Of a stretch of 40,669 nt of DNA, positions 17,989-28,017 are shown one piece after another. Made by a program: the position numbers and the translations under genes. The number at the start of each line of letters is the position of its first letter. The stretch's first letter is position 1. Origin of the DNA: Candidatus Aenigmatarchaeota archaeon (GTDB taxonomy: Archaea; Aenigmatarchaeota; Aenigmatarchaeia; GW2011-AR5); NCBI GenBank assembly GCA_018304605.1, contig JAGVVU010000009.1:1-40669 (forward strand), given 5' to 3'. The notes under the pieces are model-generated. The model saw nothing but the letters and a program-made list of their open reading frames with translations, was not told the DNA's origin and did not search any database.

Positions 17989-19116
17989 TCACTCTTTTAT
18001 TTTCCTCATCTTCTTCATCTTTTCCATATCAACGGCAAGCTGGACCATTCCGGTGCCCACAGGGGCGATTTGCCCGACAAGTATGTTCTCTATTATTCCC
18101 TCGAGCTTGTCCTTCTCGCCGTAGAAGGACGCGTTGACCAGATGCTTCTTCGTTTCCTCGAAGTTCGCTCTCGCGAGCACGCTGGCTTTTTTCCCCGACA
18201 CGCCGTATCTGCCTATGTCCTTTATCGTGCCGTCAAACGTCATCATGTCCGCAAGCAGCATGAGGTGCCTTACGTCCACGTCCAGTCCCTGCTCATCCAG
18301 CGTGTCTTTGGATTCGAGAAGTATCATGTTCCTCGCGGCTTCCACGCCGAGCACGTCATAGACCTGGTGAATGTCGTTCGTCTTCGTCCTCGCTATGTCG
18401 ATGCCATCCACTCGCAGCACTTTTTTCAGGTTGGTCCCGGTCGTTTGTATTATCCAGTCCTCGTCTTCCTTTATGACGACCACGTTGTCGATGCCCTTTA
18501 TTCCCGCCGTGTGGAGCTTCATGAGCTTGTTCTTTATCTTCCTGAGGTTCTTGACGTTGTCTTTTTTCGGCTTTATGCAGACGTTCTTGCCCCTGACCGT
18601 CGTGTCGCAATCCTTGATGTGCTTCTCGAGCAGCTCCTTCACCTCGTCCTTGTAGCCTTCTTTCTCGAGCTCCAGCTCTATCTGCATGTTGACAAGGTCG
18701 ATGGAGTCGTAAACTATTATGTCGCTCATCTTCAGCGATTTTATCTTGCCTGCTATCTCCTTCGCCTTTTCCTTGCTGTTGTACTCCTTGTTCAGGTAGA
18801 TTGTCATGTTCTTCTCGAACGTCTTCCTCGCATCGAATATCTCTATCAGCCTTGGCAGGCCATGCGTGACCTTGGACAGCCTGTCGCTTTGCGAAGCCAT
18901 CGTGTAAGAACGCATCGTCATTTGCGTCGCGGGCTCGGAGATGCTTTGCGCCGCAATGATCCCTATTGCCTCGCCCGGCTCGTACTTGTATTTCTCGATG
19001 GCTTTGACCAGCATGGCGAGCTTCTCTTCCTTCTGCTTTCCCGTTACGCCGTTCTTCTTGCAGTATTCCTCGAAGTCCCTCATGACTTTATTCGGCAATG
19101 CTAATATTTCTGGCAT
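17989..19116 (-). CDS. rpoA2: DNA-directed RNA polymerase subunit A''
   Basis: [27 protein letters not shown]...[16 protein letters not shown]. Confidence 0.97.
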   Translation of the reverse strand: MPEILALPNKVMRDFEEYCKKNGVTGKQKEEKLAMLVKAIEKYKYEPGEAIGIIAAQSISEPATQMTMRSYTMASQSDRLSKVTHGLPRLIEIFDARKTFEKNMTIYLNKEYNSKEKAKEIAGKIKSLKMSDIIVYDSIDLVNMQIELELEKEGYKDEVKELLEKHIKDCDTTVRGKNVCIKPKKDNVKNLRKIKNKLMKLHTAGIKGIDNVVVIKEDEDWIIQTTGTNLKKVLRVDGIDIARTKTNDIHQVYDVLGVEAARNMILLESKDTLDEQGLDVDVRHLMLLADMMTFDGTIKDIGRYGVSGKKASVLARANFEETKKHLVNASFYGEKDKLEGIIENILVGQIAPVGTGMVQLAVDMEKMKKMRKIKE

Positions 19117-19118
19117 AA

Positions 19119-19322
19119 TTATTCACCTTTTTTGACTAATTCAAATATAGGAAATTCTGCATTATCGTCCTTGGTTATTTCTCCTGTAAAAACCAAATAA
19201 TGAAGAACAGAATCCACGTCTGCATGAGGCGCATATGCTTTTATCCCGTCTCGCGTTCCAAAGCCTAAACTTAATGCTTCATATACCACGTCGATATCAC
19301 CTGACGAAAGGGTTATAGTCAT
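19119..19322 (-). CDS. Small hypothetical protein lodged between rpoA1 and rpoA2
   Basis: 67-aa ORF filling the gap between the polymerase genes. Confidence 0.6.
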   Translation of the reverse strand: MTITLSSGDIDVVYEALSLGFGTRDGIKAYAPHADVDSVLHYLVFTGEITKDDNAEFPIFELVKKGE

Positions 19323-19323
19323 A

Positions 19324-21813
19324 TTATTCTAGCACCTTCCCAACATCGACCTTGCCCGCATCGCTCTTTGCAGGATCGATGCCGTCCTCCCCTGCGATGA
19401 ACTGGATGATATGGTTCTTGCTGTCCCTGACCGTACCGTCATACTCCACCCTCAGGTCTTGCAACGCATTCACAAGCCTTCGTTCCATGTATCCGGAGTG
19501 CCTTGTGTGCAATGACTTGTCCATGAGGTTTTCCCTGGAGTTCATGGCGTCGAAGAAGAATTCGAAGGGATCGAGGCCCTTCTTGTAGCCATGGCTCACG
19601 AATCCGCACGCTTTCAGGCCCAGGTCGCCCGGCTTGAAGTGCGAAGTTGTCCTGTTCAGGAAGCCGCGATGGATACGCTCCCCTTCCAGAGCCTCCTGCC
19701 CCACGAAGGCGCACATCTGCGTGAGGTTGACGAAGCTGCCTCTTGCTCCCGTGACGGCCATCATGACGGATGAGTTCAGTGGAAGGTCCGCCTTGACTAT
19801 CTCCCCCGCCTCGTTTGACGCCATGCCTCCCATCTGAAGTATCTTGTTCTCGAATATCACGTTCCTCGTCAGTCCTACTGTACCCTCTATCTTTCCGGCG
19901 CTGAAGTCCTTTACCAGCTTCTCTGAATTTGTCTCGAATTCCTCCACGGCTTTTTCTATCTTCCTCTTTGCCTTCTCGGATATGTTGGTGTCAGCGACAG
20001 ATATGCTGAAGCCTTTCTTTGTCACTACGTCAAGGACGAGCCTCGTCATCCTGTCCAGGAATATTCGCGTGGTCTCGCTGCCGTATTTCCTCTCCATCGC
20101 GTCGATCAGCTTGCCCGTCTTTTCGCCCAGCGCATCGTCATCAATCACGCCTTTCTTGAGAACGCCGTTCTTTATTACAACCATTTCGTCGTCGAATCCG
20201 CTGCTGTAGACGGACGACTTGAATTCAAGATTGAGGTCCTTTGGAAGGAGCATGCTGAATATTTCTTTCCCTGTGTATTCCTCTTTCGCCTCGAAATCCT
20301 CTATGCCGACGGCGAAAAGCAGTTCTATCGCTTCTTTTCGCGAGAACTTGGCCTCCTTGCGGGTTAACATGTATGCGCCCGTCACGTGGTCGTGCTTCCC
20401 TGTTATTATCGGAGACCCGTACCTTGGCGACCTGATGTGCTTCTCGACGAGCATGAGCATCTCGGCCTCTGTCTGCGCCTCCTCTGTCTGCGGCACGTGC
20501 AGGTTCATCTCATCCCCGTCAAAGTCTGCGTTGTAAGGTATGGTCACCGCAAGATTTATGCGGAGCGTCTGGTAAGGCATGATGCGCGCGCGGTGCGCCA
20601 TCATCGACATCCTGTGCAGCGAAGGCTGCCTGTTCAGGAGCGTTATGTCATTGTCCATCATGTGCCTCTCGACAACGTAGCCGACGTCGAGCTCCCCCGA
20701 TATGTCCTTCTTGTTCTCGTCCGTGATTTTCTTCCTGATCCCGTCCGAGCGTAGAATATAATTGGCGCCGGGATGCACCTTCGAGCCGTTCAGCACGAGC
20801 CCTTTCAGCTCTGCGATGTTGTTCTTGGTGACCTTGATTTGCAGCGTGAGCTCCTTAGCTATGTCCATCGGCACGCCGACCTCGTTTATGGATATCCTTG
20901 GGTCAGGCGAGATGACGGTACGTGCCGAGAAGTTAACGCGCTTGCCGGACAGGTTTCCGCGGAATCGTCCTTCCTTCTTGCTCAGCCTCTGCATGAGCGT
21001 CTTCAATGCCCTTCCTGACCTGTGCCTTGCAGGAGGCAGCGTGGATATTTCGTTGCTCATCAATGTAGAAATATGATACTGCAGCAGCTCCCATATGTCC
21101 GCTATGATGAAGTCGGGCGCGCCTATCTCAAGATTCTTGCGCAGCCTTTCGTTTATCCTGACAACATCCACGAGCTTGTGCGTGAGGTCGTCCTCTGACC
21201 GCTCGCCGGTTTCCAGCGTTATCGACGGCCGCACGGTGACAGGCGGGACCGGAAGTATCGTGAGCACGAACCATTCGGGCCTACCGCCGCTTATCTTCAT
21301 GAGCTTGACGTCCTCGTCGGTCATTCTTTCCAGGCGCTGCCTGACTTCCTCGCTAGTTAGCTCGACTTTTCCTTCCCTGTACGAGGTCGGCTTCTGGAAT
21401 TCTATGTCCTTCTGCTTCTCGCCGCAATGAGGGCAGGTGCTTTTCTTTTTCTTGTATATCTCATTGAGGGGATTCTTCATCTCCTTCAATACTTCGTCAT
21501 CGACAAGAGGCTTCGAGCACTTCCTGCATATCGTTTTCAGCATCATGTATATTTTCTTTCCGTAGAGCGGGTGGACCACAGGCTTGATGAGCTCCAGATA
21601 TCCGAAATGGCCGAGGCATTGCCCTATCGTGCCGCCGCAGGTCCTGCATCGCAGCCCGGGGTCCACGACGCCAAGATGCAAGTCAGTCAGCCCGCCGTCT
21701 ATAGGGTATCCGTCCGGGTCGTACAGCTCGGCATGCTCTATCTTGATCGCCGACATCTCCTTGATGAGCTTCGGCGACATGAATCCGAATTCGATGCTTT
21801 TTATTGATGTCAT
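19324..21813 (-). CDS. rpoA1: DNA-directed RNA polymerase subunit A'
   Basis: RFRGNLSGKRVNFSARTVISPDPRISINEVGVP...NADFDGDEMNLHVPQ. Confidence 0.98.
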   Translation of the reverse strand: MTSIKSIEFGFMSPKLIKEMSAIKIEHAELYDPDGYPIDGGLTDLHLGVVDPGLRCRTCGGTIGQCLGHFGYLELIKPVVHPLYGKKIYMMLKTICRKCSKPLVDDEVLKEMKNPLNEIYKKKKSTCPHCGEKQKDIEFQKPTSYREGKVELTSEEVRQRLERMTDEDVKLMKISGGRPEWFVLTILPVPPVTVRPSITLETGERSEDDLTHKLVDVVRINERLRKNLEIGAPDFIIADIWELLQYHISTLMSNEISTLPPARHRSGRALKTLMQRLSKKEGRFRGNLSGKRVNFSARTVISPDPRISINEVGVPMDIAKELTLQIKVTKNNIAELKGLVLNGSKVHPGANYILRSDGIRKKITDENKKDISGELDVGYVVERHMMDNDITLLNRQPSLHRMSMMAHRARIMPYQTLRINLAVTIPYNADFDGDEMNLHVPQTEEAQTEAEMLMLVEKHIRSPRYGSPIITGKHDHVTGAYMLTRKEAKFSRKEAIELLFAVGIEDFEAKEEYTGKEIFSMLLPKDLNLEFKSSVYSSGFDDEMVVIKNGVLKKGVIDDDALGEKTGKLIDAMERKYGSETTRIFLDRMTRLVLDVVTKKGFSISVADTNISEKAKRKIEKAVEEFETNSEKLVKDFSAGKIEGTVGLTRNVIFENKILQMGGMASNEAGEIVKADLPLNSSVMMAVTGARGSFVNLTQMCAFVGQEALEGERIHRGFLNRTTSHFKPGDLGLKACGFVSHGYKKGLDPFEFFFDAMNSRENLMDKSLHTRHSGYMERRLVNALQDLRVEYDGTVRDSKNHIIQFIAGEDGIDPAKSDAGKVDVGKVLE

Positions 21814-21818
21814 GATTA

Positions 21819-24800
21819 TCACTCTTCAACGTTCACCTTCGGGTACATTCCAAGGCATTTCAATTCATCAAGCATCAGCTTGAAGGCATAGCTCATTTCT
21901 ACTTCTATTATCTTGCTCTTCTTGCACACCGCGCAGAACTTCTTCCCTTTAGTGAAGTCCTCCATCGCGACGAGTCCGCACTTGTCGCATATCGGGATCT
22001 TGTACTTGTCGCTGCTGAAACGTTCCTTGAGCAGCAGCGCGGCGCCATGCGCGATCAGGCAGTCCTTCTCCATCTCCCCCAGTCTCAGTCCGCCCTGCTT
22101 CGCGCGGCCTGCCGTCGGCTGCTTTGTCAGCAGCGTTACAGGACCTCTTGCCCTGGACTGTATCTTGTTGGCGACCATGTGGTGAAGTTTTTGATAGTAA
22201 CAAGGCCCGACGAGTATCCTCGCCTCGAGCATCCTGCCCGTTGTTCCGTCGCACATCGCCTCTTTGCCGTCGTCCCTGAATCCTGATTTCTTCAGCATGT
22301 CCCTTATGTTCTCCTCGCTCACTTCGGCGAACACCGACGAGTCGACTTCGTTCCCTGTGAGTGATGTTACCTTCGAGGCTATTATCTCCAGCAACTGTCC
22401 CAGTGTCATCCTGCTCGGTATTGCGTGAGGATTGATGATTATGTCAGGCGTTATGCCTGTGCAGGTGAAAGGCAGGTCTTCTTCAGGCACGATCAATGCA
22501 ACGACGCCCTTTTGTCCGTGTCGCGAAGCGAACTTGTCGCCCAGCTCTGGGATTCTGTCGCTGCGCACGTTTATCTTCACCAGCTTGTTGCCGCTAATGG
22601 TTTCCGTGATTATGACATTGTCGACTATTCCTTCCTCGCCGTGCCGTATCGTCTCGCTCGTTTCTCGCCTGTTCTCTGTCTCGACCATGAAACTCTCCAC
22701 AGGTCCAAAGAAACGCAAAGGCGAGACCTTTCCTATGAGCACGTCTCCAGACTCCACAGGCGTCTCGCGGTTCACTATCCCGTCCGCGCCGAGATTCGCG
22801 TACGCTTCTTCCGTCCTGTAGCCGTTCACTGACTTGTCCGGTATCTTTATCTCGTCCTTTTCTATTCCCCAGTATTTCTTCTCTTCCGTGGCATAACTTC
22901 TGAAGAATACCGATCTCCCAAAACCCCTCTCGAGCGTTGCCTTGTTGAAGACTATGCCGTCTTCCATGTTGTAGCCGTTGAAGCTCATTATCGCGATGGT
23001 TATGTTCTGTCCCTGCGGATGATTGTCCATGTCGGACTCGTGACCTACCACGGTGTTGACGAGCGGGACCTGCGGATATATCAGAACGTCCGATTTCGTG
23101 TCCGTTCTCATCAGGTAGTTTGTCGCGAAGATGCCCAGCGATTGCCCGGACATCTTGGCGCCGAAGTTTACACGATCCCCCCTGTTGTGCGCGGCAAACG
23201 GCACCAGCGAGGCTGAAAGCCCGAGAATGACGCCAGGGTCCACTTCCATGTGCGTGTGCTCCTTTGTTATGCTCTCCTTGTTGATCGCAACGTAAGAATT
23301 ATTTTCCTCTTCGGCGTCCAGGTACTCTATGACGCCCTGCTTTATCAGGTCCTGCCATTTGATCTCCGCCGCCTCCAGCCCCCCCACGTGCTTTTCTGTC
23401 AGCAGCGACTTTCCGTTCTCTACGACTATCATAGGCCTCTGGAGCCTGCCCGAGTCCGTGTTGATGTGGATCTCGTCGAACCCGTGGGAATAGACTATGC
23501 TTATCTGCGGGTCGATATGCCCGCTCCTTCGCTTTTGCCTCAGCTTCTGGATGAACTCGTCGGGCTTGGCCGACCTCCCCGCGATTTCCCCGTTGATGAA
23601 TACGATGGTTCCTTCCTCGCCCACTTCCTTCTTCACGAATTCCCTTATGTTGTCGATGTCCTTGCTCGTTTCCGTTATCGCCGCGAAGAGCGCAAGGTAC
23701 TTGCGCAGGCCTATGTTGACTCCTTCGGGCGTCTCTTCCGCGCAAAGCCTTCCCCAGTGCGTGGCATGCAGAGCCCTCGCCTCGAAGTGCTCCTGGGAAG
23801 CGGACAGCGGAGAGATCACGTTTCTCAGATGGGCAATTGTTCTTACGTGGTTCGTCCGTTCAAGGCGCTGGCAGACACCCGTGCGCCCGCCAATCCACTG
23901 GCCGGTCGCCATGTGGGATATTATTCTCTTCGTGAGGTAGTCGCTCTCGACGATCGATTTTATCGAAGGCATCTTGCCTCTCTTCACGAGCTTCTGGTAG
24001 GAATAGATTATTCTGGAAACCAGCCCGTACTTGCCCAGCAATATTGACCTGAAAAGTATCTCGAGGAAGTCTGAGACCATGCGGAGCCTCTTGTTCTCGT
24101 AGTGGTCTATGTCCTGTTCCTTCGCGTCGTGCAGCCCGACCTTGAGTATTTTTTTGACGACCTGCGAAAGGTATAACGCCTTTTTCATCCTGTCGGCCTT
24201 CTTCTGTCCCAGGTGAGGGAGCAGGTACTTGTCCATGATGTCCGTTATGCGCTTGTCCCGGTACTCCTTCTGGGGTATCCTCAGCTTCTTGCCGATATAT
24301 TCTTTGGCATCTTCAGGGGTGTTGACCTCGAATTCGTAAAGATTGAAGTATATTTCCTGCCTCTCGGCATCTGTGGACGCGATCGCCTCTACGATCTCCT
24401 TGTCAGTCTCCATCCCCAGCGCGCGCAGCAGCACGACCACTGGCAGTTTCTTGAGGTTCGCAAATGATATGGCTATTGTCCCGCTTTTGCGCTCCAGCGT
24501 GTGCCTCTGGACGAAGCCCGATGATTCGCTGTTTATGCGGGCCGTCTCGTTTTCCCCTTTTATTTCTATTATTGGCCTGTTCGAAAGCACCTCTTCCACC
24601 ATGACTATTACCCTTTCCGTGCCGTTGATTATGAAATAGCCGCCCGGGTCGTGGATTTCAGCATGATAGGCAGGTCGCCGAGCTTGACCTCCTGGGGTTC
24701 CTGCTCGACTCCGTTGATGACAGGTACCATCTCTACAAAAATCGGTGAAGAATAAGTAAGGTCCCTTATGCGCGATTCAGTCGGCGTTATCGGCCTTGTG

Positions 24801-25023
24801 GCGCCGTCGGCTTCCTTGACTACGGGCTTCGGTATCCTGACCTTGCCCAGCTTTATGCGGAATTCGGCCAGTTCAGGCGTCTCCAGCTCTATCTCGCCGA
24901 TCTCGTCGATTATTTTCTGGACGCGCACGTCGATGAACTCGTCGAAGCTCTTGATCTGGTGGTCGACGAATCCGACGTCGTGCTTGAACGACTTCAGGAG
25001 CGTCTTGTAATCTCTTGTGTCCA
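21819..25023 (-). CDS. rpoB: DNA-directed RNA polymerase subunit B (unsplit), reading frame disrupted near 24640
   Basis: N-terminal piece MDTRDYKTLLKSFKHD...LGDLPIMLKS; C-terminal piece HDPGGYFIINGTERVIVMVEEVLSNRP...GDKFASRHGQKGV in another frame. Confidence 0.95.
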
Positions 25024-25162
25024 TTTTATCGACTCCGTGATGTAAGTGCCAGATTTTTATCCGCTTTTTGTAATATGTTTCTGTTACAAAGCTTTGCTTT
25101 GCGACACACATCGAGCAAGCTCGATGATGTTTTGATTGAAATTTTCTTTTCCAAAGAAAAGT

Positions 25163-25417
25163 TCATGCCACGACCCTGTAATAGTTGTACTCCTCTGCCA
25201 CCAGGGAGTTTCTTGTTATCTTGATGACATCGCCTTTCTTGCCCTGAAGGATTTTCACGACAGGATCGTCTTCCTTTATGCGCGGGAACTGCTTTGGAGA
25301 AACATTGAGGCTTTTCATGAGCTCCGCCTTCTCGTCGCCGCTGAGTATCTGGTGCTTCGGAACGAGATTGCTCTGGAAAATGTCTATGTCAGTTTCCTCT
25401 TTTTTCTTGGTTGCCAT
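25163..25417 (-). CDS. rpoH: DNA-directed RNA polymerase subunit H
   Basis: LVPKHQILSGDEKAELMKSLNVSPKQFPRIKEDDPVVKILQGKKGDVIKITRNS. Confidence 0.97.
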   Translation of the reverse strand: MATKKKEETDIDIFQSNLVPKHQILSGDEKAELMKSLNVSPKQFPRIKEDDPVVKILQGKKGDVIKITRNSLVAEEYNYYRVVA

Positions 25418-25472
25418 TCTTTTCACCATGAGCATATCAGAGTCGTCCCTCTGGACTCTAATTTTTTCTTTA

Positions 25473-25679
25473 TTATATAGAGTGAATCCTTGACTTTCTG
25501 AACCCCGAAACTGTCTTTTCAATCCTGTACATTGTTATTTCCTGAATGTGTGACAATGCTTCAGATTTTCTGAAAAATTCCCCTTCATCCCTGATAAGCA
25601 TTTTTTGCCTGTTTGTTACTATCTCGAACCAGCAGGCGTCATACCTTCCTAAATTATCGAACTGCAAAATACCAACCAT
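25473..25679 (-). CDS. Small hypothetical protein
   Basis: MVGILQFDNLGRYDACWFEIVTNRQKM...; upstream extension of the ORF runs into tRNA-Lys and is not credible. Confidence 0.5.
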   Translation of the reverse strand: MVGILQFDNLGRYDACWFEIVTNRQKMLIRDEGEFFRKSEALSHIQEITMYRIEKTVSGFRKSRIHSI

Positions 25680-25782
25680 TCGTCCACCGATTTTATAATA
25701 TTTTCTTCTTTCCGCCAGTGACTGACGCTTTAGCGTCTTTCTGCTTGGCTTTCTTCTTTTCCTAAAAGAAGAAAGGGTTAAA

Positions 25783-26005
25783 TGGGCCCGACGGGATTCG
25801 AACCCGCGACACCCGGCTGTCTCTGGATGACGCAAGCTGCATGACGCCTTTGGCGTCTCCTTGCCTTGCGTCCGGCTTTCTTCATCCTCGGTGCCGCATT
25901 TTTCCATGCTGTCACCATGGATGTAAAAGGCCGATGCTCTACCAGGATTCTCCAGCCTTTCTTCTGGCATTCTTTCCAAGAAAGGACTGTCTGAGCTACA
26001 GGCCC
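25783..26005 (-). tRNA. tRNA-Lys(UUU) with D-loop intron (~25945-25988) and anticodon-loop 37/38 intron (~25819-25923)
   Basis: Spliced: GGGCCTG TA GCTC AGACTGGTA GAGC A TCGGC CTTTTAA GCCGG GTGTC GCGGG TTCGAAT CCCGT CGGGCCC A. Confidence 0.9.
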
Positions 26006-26006
26006 G

Positions 26007-26201
26007 CGCCTCGGTCGGGATTTTCAGGCAATTTCTAGGTTCGCTGGCGTTCTTTTCCGCCGGCGCTTTTCTTATAGAAAAGGGCCGTTTGAACCCGAGT
26101 CAGCGGCGTGACAGGCCACTATGCTAGGCCAGTTCGCACACCTTTTCAGCTGCATTTTTGGTGCAGCTTTTTTCCAAAAAGGTGCTCTACACCACCGAGG
26201 C
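26007..26201 (-). tRNA. tRNA-Asp(GUC) with D-loop intron (~26131-26186) and T-loop intron (~26021-26087)
   Basis: GCCTCGG/CCGAGGC acceptor stem, GTGGC-CTGTCAC-GCCGC anticodon arm, TCGGG-TTCAAA..T-CCCGA split T arm, G73. Confidence 0.88.
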
Positions 26202-26344
26202 AAGTATGATCTAAGAAGGCTTCCCAGGAAAGTCTTCTGGCTAATTGTTAATGATTTAATGGAGATTTTACAGTCCTTCATCTGGTTTGTTAGTTTTCAA
26301 GAAAATTTGGGTAAATGTCACGCTTCCACCGGGTCAATATTAAT

Positions 26345-26462
26345 GGTAAGCGACGTATAAACTTTCCCAAGCTCTCGCTTAGTACTCATTGTATCGCTGG
26401 AGAGATTCACTTCCAAGTTCGAAATGGGTTTGGGTCTACCCTCTCCGCTATGGCCGCCAACC
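26345..26462 (-). rRNA. 5S ribosomal RNA
   Basis: GGTTGGCGGCCATAGCGGAGAGGGTAGACCCAAACCCATTTCGAACTTGGAAG...; 5' and 3' ends pair. Confidence 0.92.
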
Positions 26463-26521
26463 TCTCGTTATTTCGATAAAAAGAGATTTAAAGATTACAA
26501 TTTGCGCCGATTTGCGTATTT

Positions 26522-26749
26522 TTAACGAGAATGCATTTTGTATGCTATTTTGACCCCAGGATATGTGAGAAATGCTCTTGCGTCTGTGAAATTCCTGGGC
26601 TGTGAGTTCCAGTTTTCGTCAAACATTCTCTCTGTATAGCCGTGACTTGTGAATACCCGGCCAAAAGCGTACCCCGCTGCCAAATGAGGTGCCTCAACTA
26701 AAGCAGCTGTTCCCAAAGCAACCAAGGCACCTTTGACGAATCTGTTCAT
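26522..26749 (-). CDS. Small hypothetical membrane-associated protein
   Basis: 75-aa ORF, hydrophobic N-terminus. Confidence 0.45.
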   Translation of the reverse strand: MNRFVKGALVALGTAALVEAPHLAAGYAFGRVFTSHGYTERMFDENWNSQPRNFTDARAFLTYPGVKIAYKMHSR

Positions 26750-26882
26750 AATTATCCCTAAAATACTACAACCAACTTAAGGATTACTCCATATTTATAT
26801 GGTATACCTCCATGCACAGAAACCTATTTAAACTTTTGTTACTAAATAGAGGTTACAATACGGGTCAATTACGGTGTGTGTC

Positions 26883-27257
26883 ATGGTAAGCGATATTGTA
26901 AAGGATTTTGTAGGCAGTTTGTTTGTAGAAAGGGCCAAGGAACCAGGCCACGAAGGCGCCTTTGACAAGGGTGTTGCGGATTACTTCAGAGCCGGAAGCG
27001 GATTAAGGTATTCGCTTGATGAGGCACTGCCAACAGTTGTGAACGAGAGATTGCCGGAATTCGTAGGTCATGACGAATCGATTGATGTATTTAGATTAAG
27101 AGCATATTTTAGAGGGATAAATGCCTGCGTAGATCTTTCAAAACTGCATTCCGTTGGGGTCAAGTTTGAGGATGCAGAAACAGTTTATTTGGAAAAGGCG
27201 TTGGCAAGCATGAGAAGGCAGAAACCGCGTGATGGTGAATCAACGGAGTTGAGTTGA
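26883..27257 (+). CDS. Hypothetical protein
   Basis: Intact ORF, start at MVSDIVKDFVG. Confidence 0.5.
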   Translation: MVSDIVKDFVGSLFVERAKEPGHEGAFDKGVADYFRAGSGLRYSLDEALPTVVNERLPEFVGHDESIDVFRLRAYFRGINACVDLSKLHSVGVKFEDAETVYLEKALASMRRQKPRDGESTELS

Positions 27258-27259
27258 GC

Positions 27260-27466
27260 ATGAAAGTCAAATCAAGGATGTCAAGGGTAAAGGGATGGCT
27301 TACCCATGAGGACATAGAGCTTCTCGAGGAAGCCAGCAAGCGCCAGCTCAAGTACCCGAAGAATCCGGCAAAGAAATACAACTGCAAGTCGTGCAGCTAC
27401 ACGTGGCTTTATCATTCGCTGAGGTGCCCTGTTTGTTCTTCGGCTGAGACGGAGCAGATAAAGTAA
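27260..27466 (+). CDS. Small zinc-ribbon protein
   Basis: CKSCSYTWLYHSLRCPVC. Confidence 0.65.
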   Translation: MKVKSRMSRVKGWLTHEDIELLEEASKRQLKYPKNPAKKYNCKSCSYTWLYHSLRCPVCSSAETEQIK

Positions 27467-27518
27467 GAAATTCTGTTTTCATAAATTATTTTATTCCCGA
27501 ATTCCATAATTATTCTAT

Positions 27519-27629
27519 GAAGATGAGGACTATAGATAAAGGGCTCGTGCGCGAAATCATCCTTATCGGGCTTATAGTGTTTTTCATACTCTTCTTTCTT
27601 TTACTGCTGAATTACAGGCCGGTTTCTTG
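27519..27629 (+). CDS. Very small single-TM protein MKMRTIDKGLVREIILIGLIVFFILFFLLLLNYRPVS
   Basis: Manual translation. Confidence 0.4.
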
Positions 27630-27667
27630 AAGTTTTAAATATTAACAAAATGCCTATTGTATAATTC

Positions 27668-27821
27668 CCCCTGATAGCTCAACGGTAGAGCGCGCGGCTG
27701 TAGTTTTTTGCATCCAGGACAAAAGCATTGTCTTTGCAATTGACACCAGTATGTGCTCGGCAGTCACCGCGAGGTTCTGGGTTCAAATGAGAGATGGACT
27801 CTGAAAATCCCAGTCGGGGGA
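27668..27821 (+). tRNA. tRNA-Tyr(GUA) with 37/38 intron (~27704-27765) and ~20-nt T-loop intron (~27788-27807)
   Basis: CCCCTGA/TCGGGGG acceptor (C1-G72), CGCGG-CTGTAG..A-CCGCG, CTGGG-TTCAAA..T-CCCAG, A73. Confidence 0.88.
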
Positions 27822-27834
27822 TTATAGTGATAAT

Positions 27835-28017
27835 ATGAAAATAGAACTCGTCGACATTGTAGTGGCCGTTTTGGCAGTCTTCTTCCTGGCCGCATACTTC
27901 AGGCTTGGCACTGCGGCATTCTTGTACGTCGTAGTCCTGCTGGTTCTGGCCGAAGTTGTCGTGCTGCTCAGGTTCAAGAAGGAGCGCGAGGTCAAGCAGC
28001 CCGAATCGATGCCTTAA
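27835..28017 (+). CDS. Small membrane protein
   Basis: 60 aa, two hydrophobic segments, charged tail. Confidence 0.5.
   Translation: MKIELVDIVVAVLAVFFLAAYFRLGTAAFLYVVVLLVLAEVVVLLRFKKEREVKQPESMP

Noticed and set aside
17836-19104. 422-aa plus-strand ORF
   Set aside because: Antisense to rpoA2; no recognisable domain.
23250-24047. 265-aa plus-strand ORF
   Set aside because: Antisense shadow of rpoB.
25680-25979. N-terminal extension of ORF 25473-25979
   Set aside because: Runs through tRNA-Lys and its intron.
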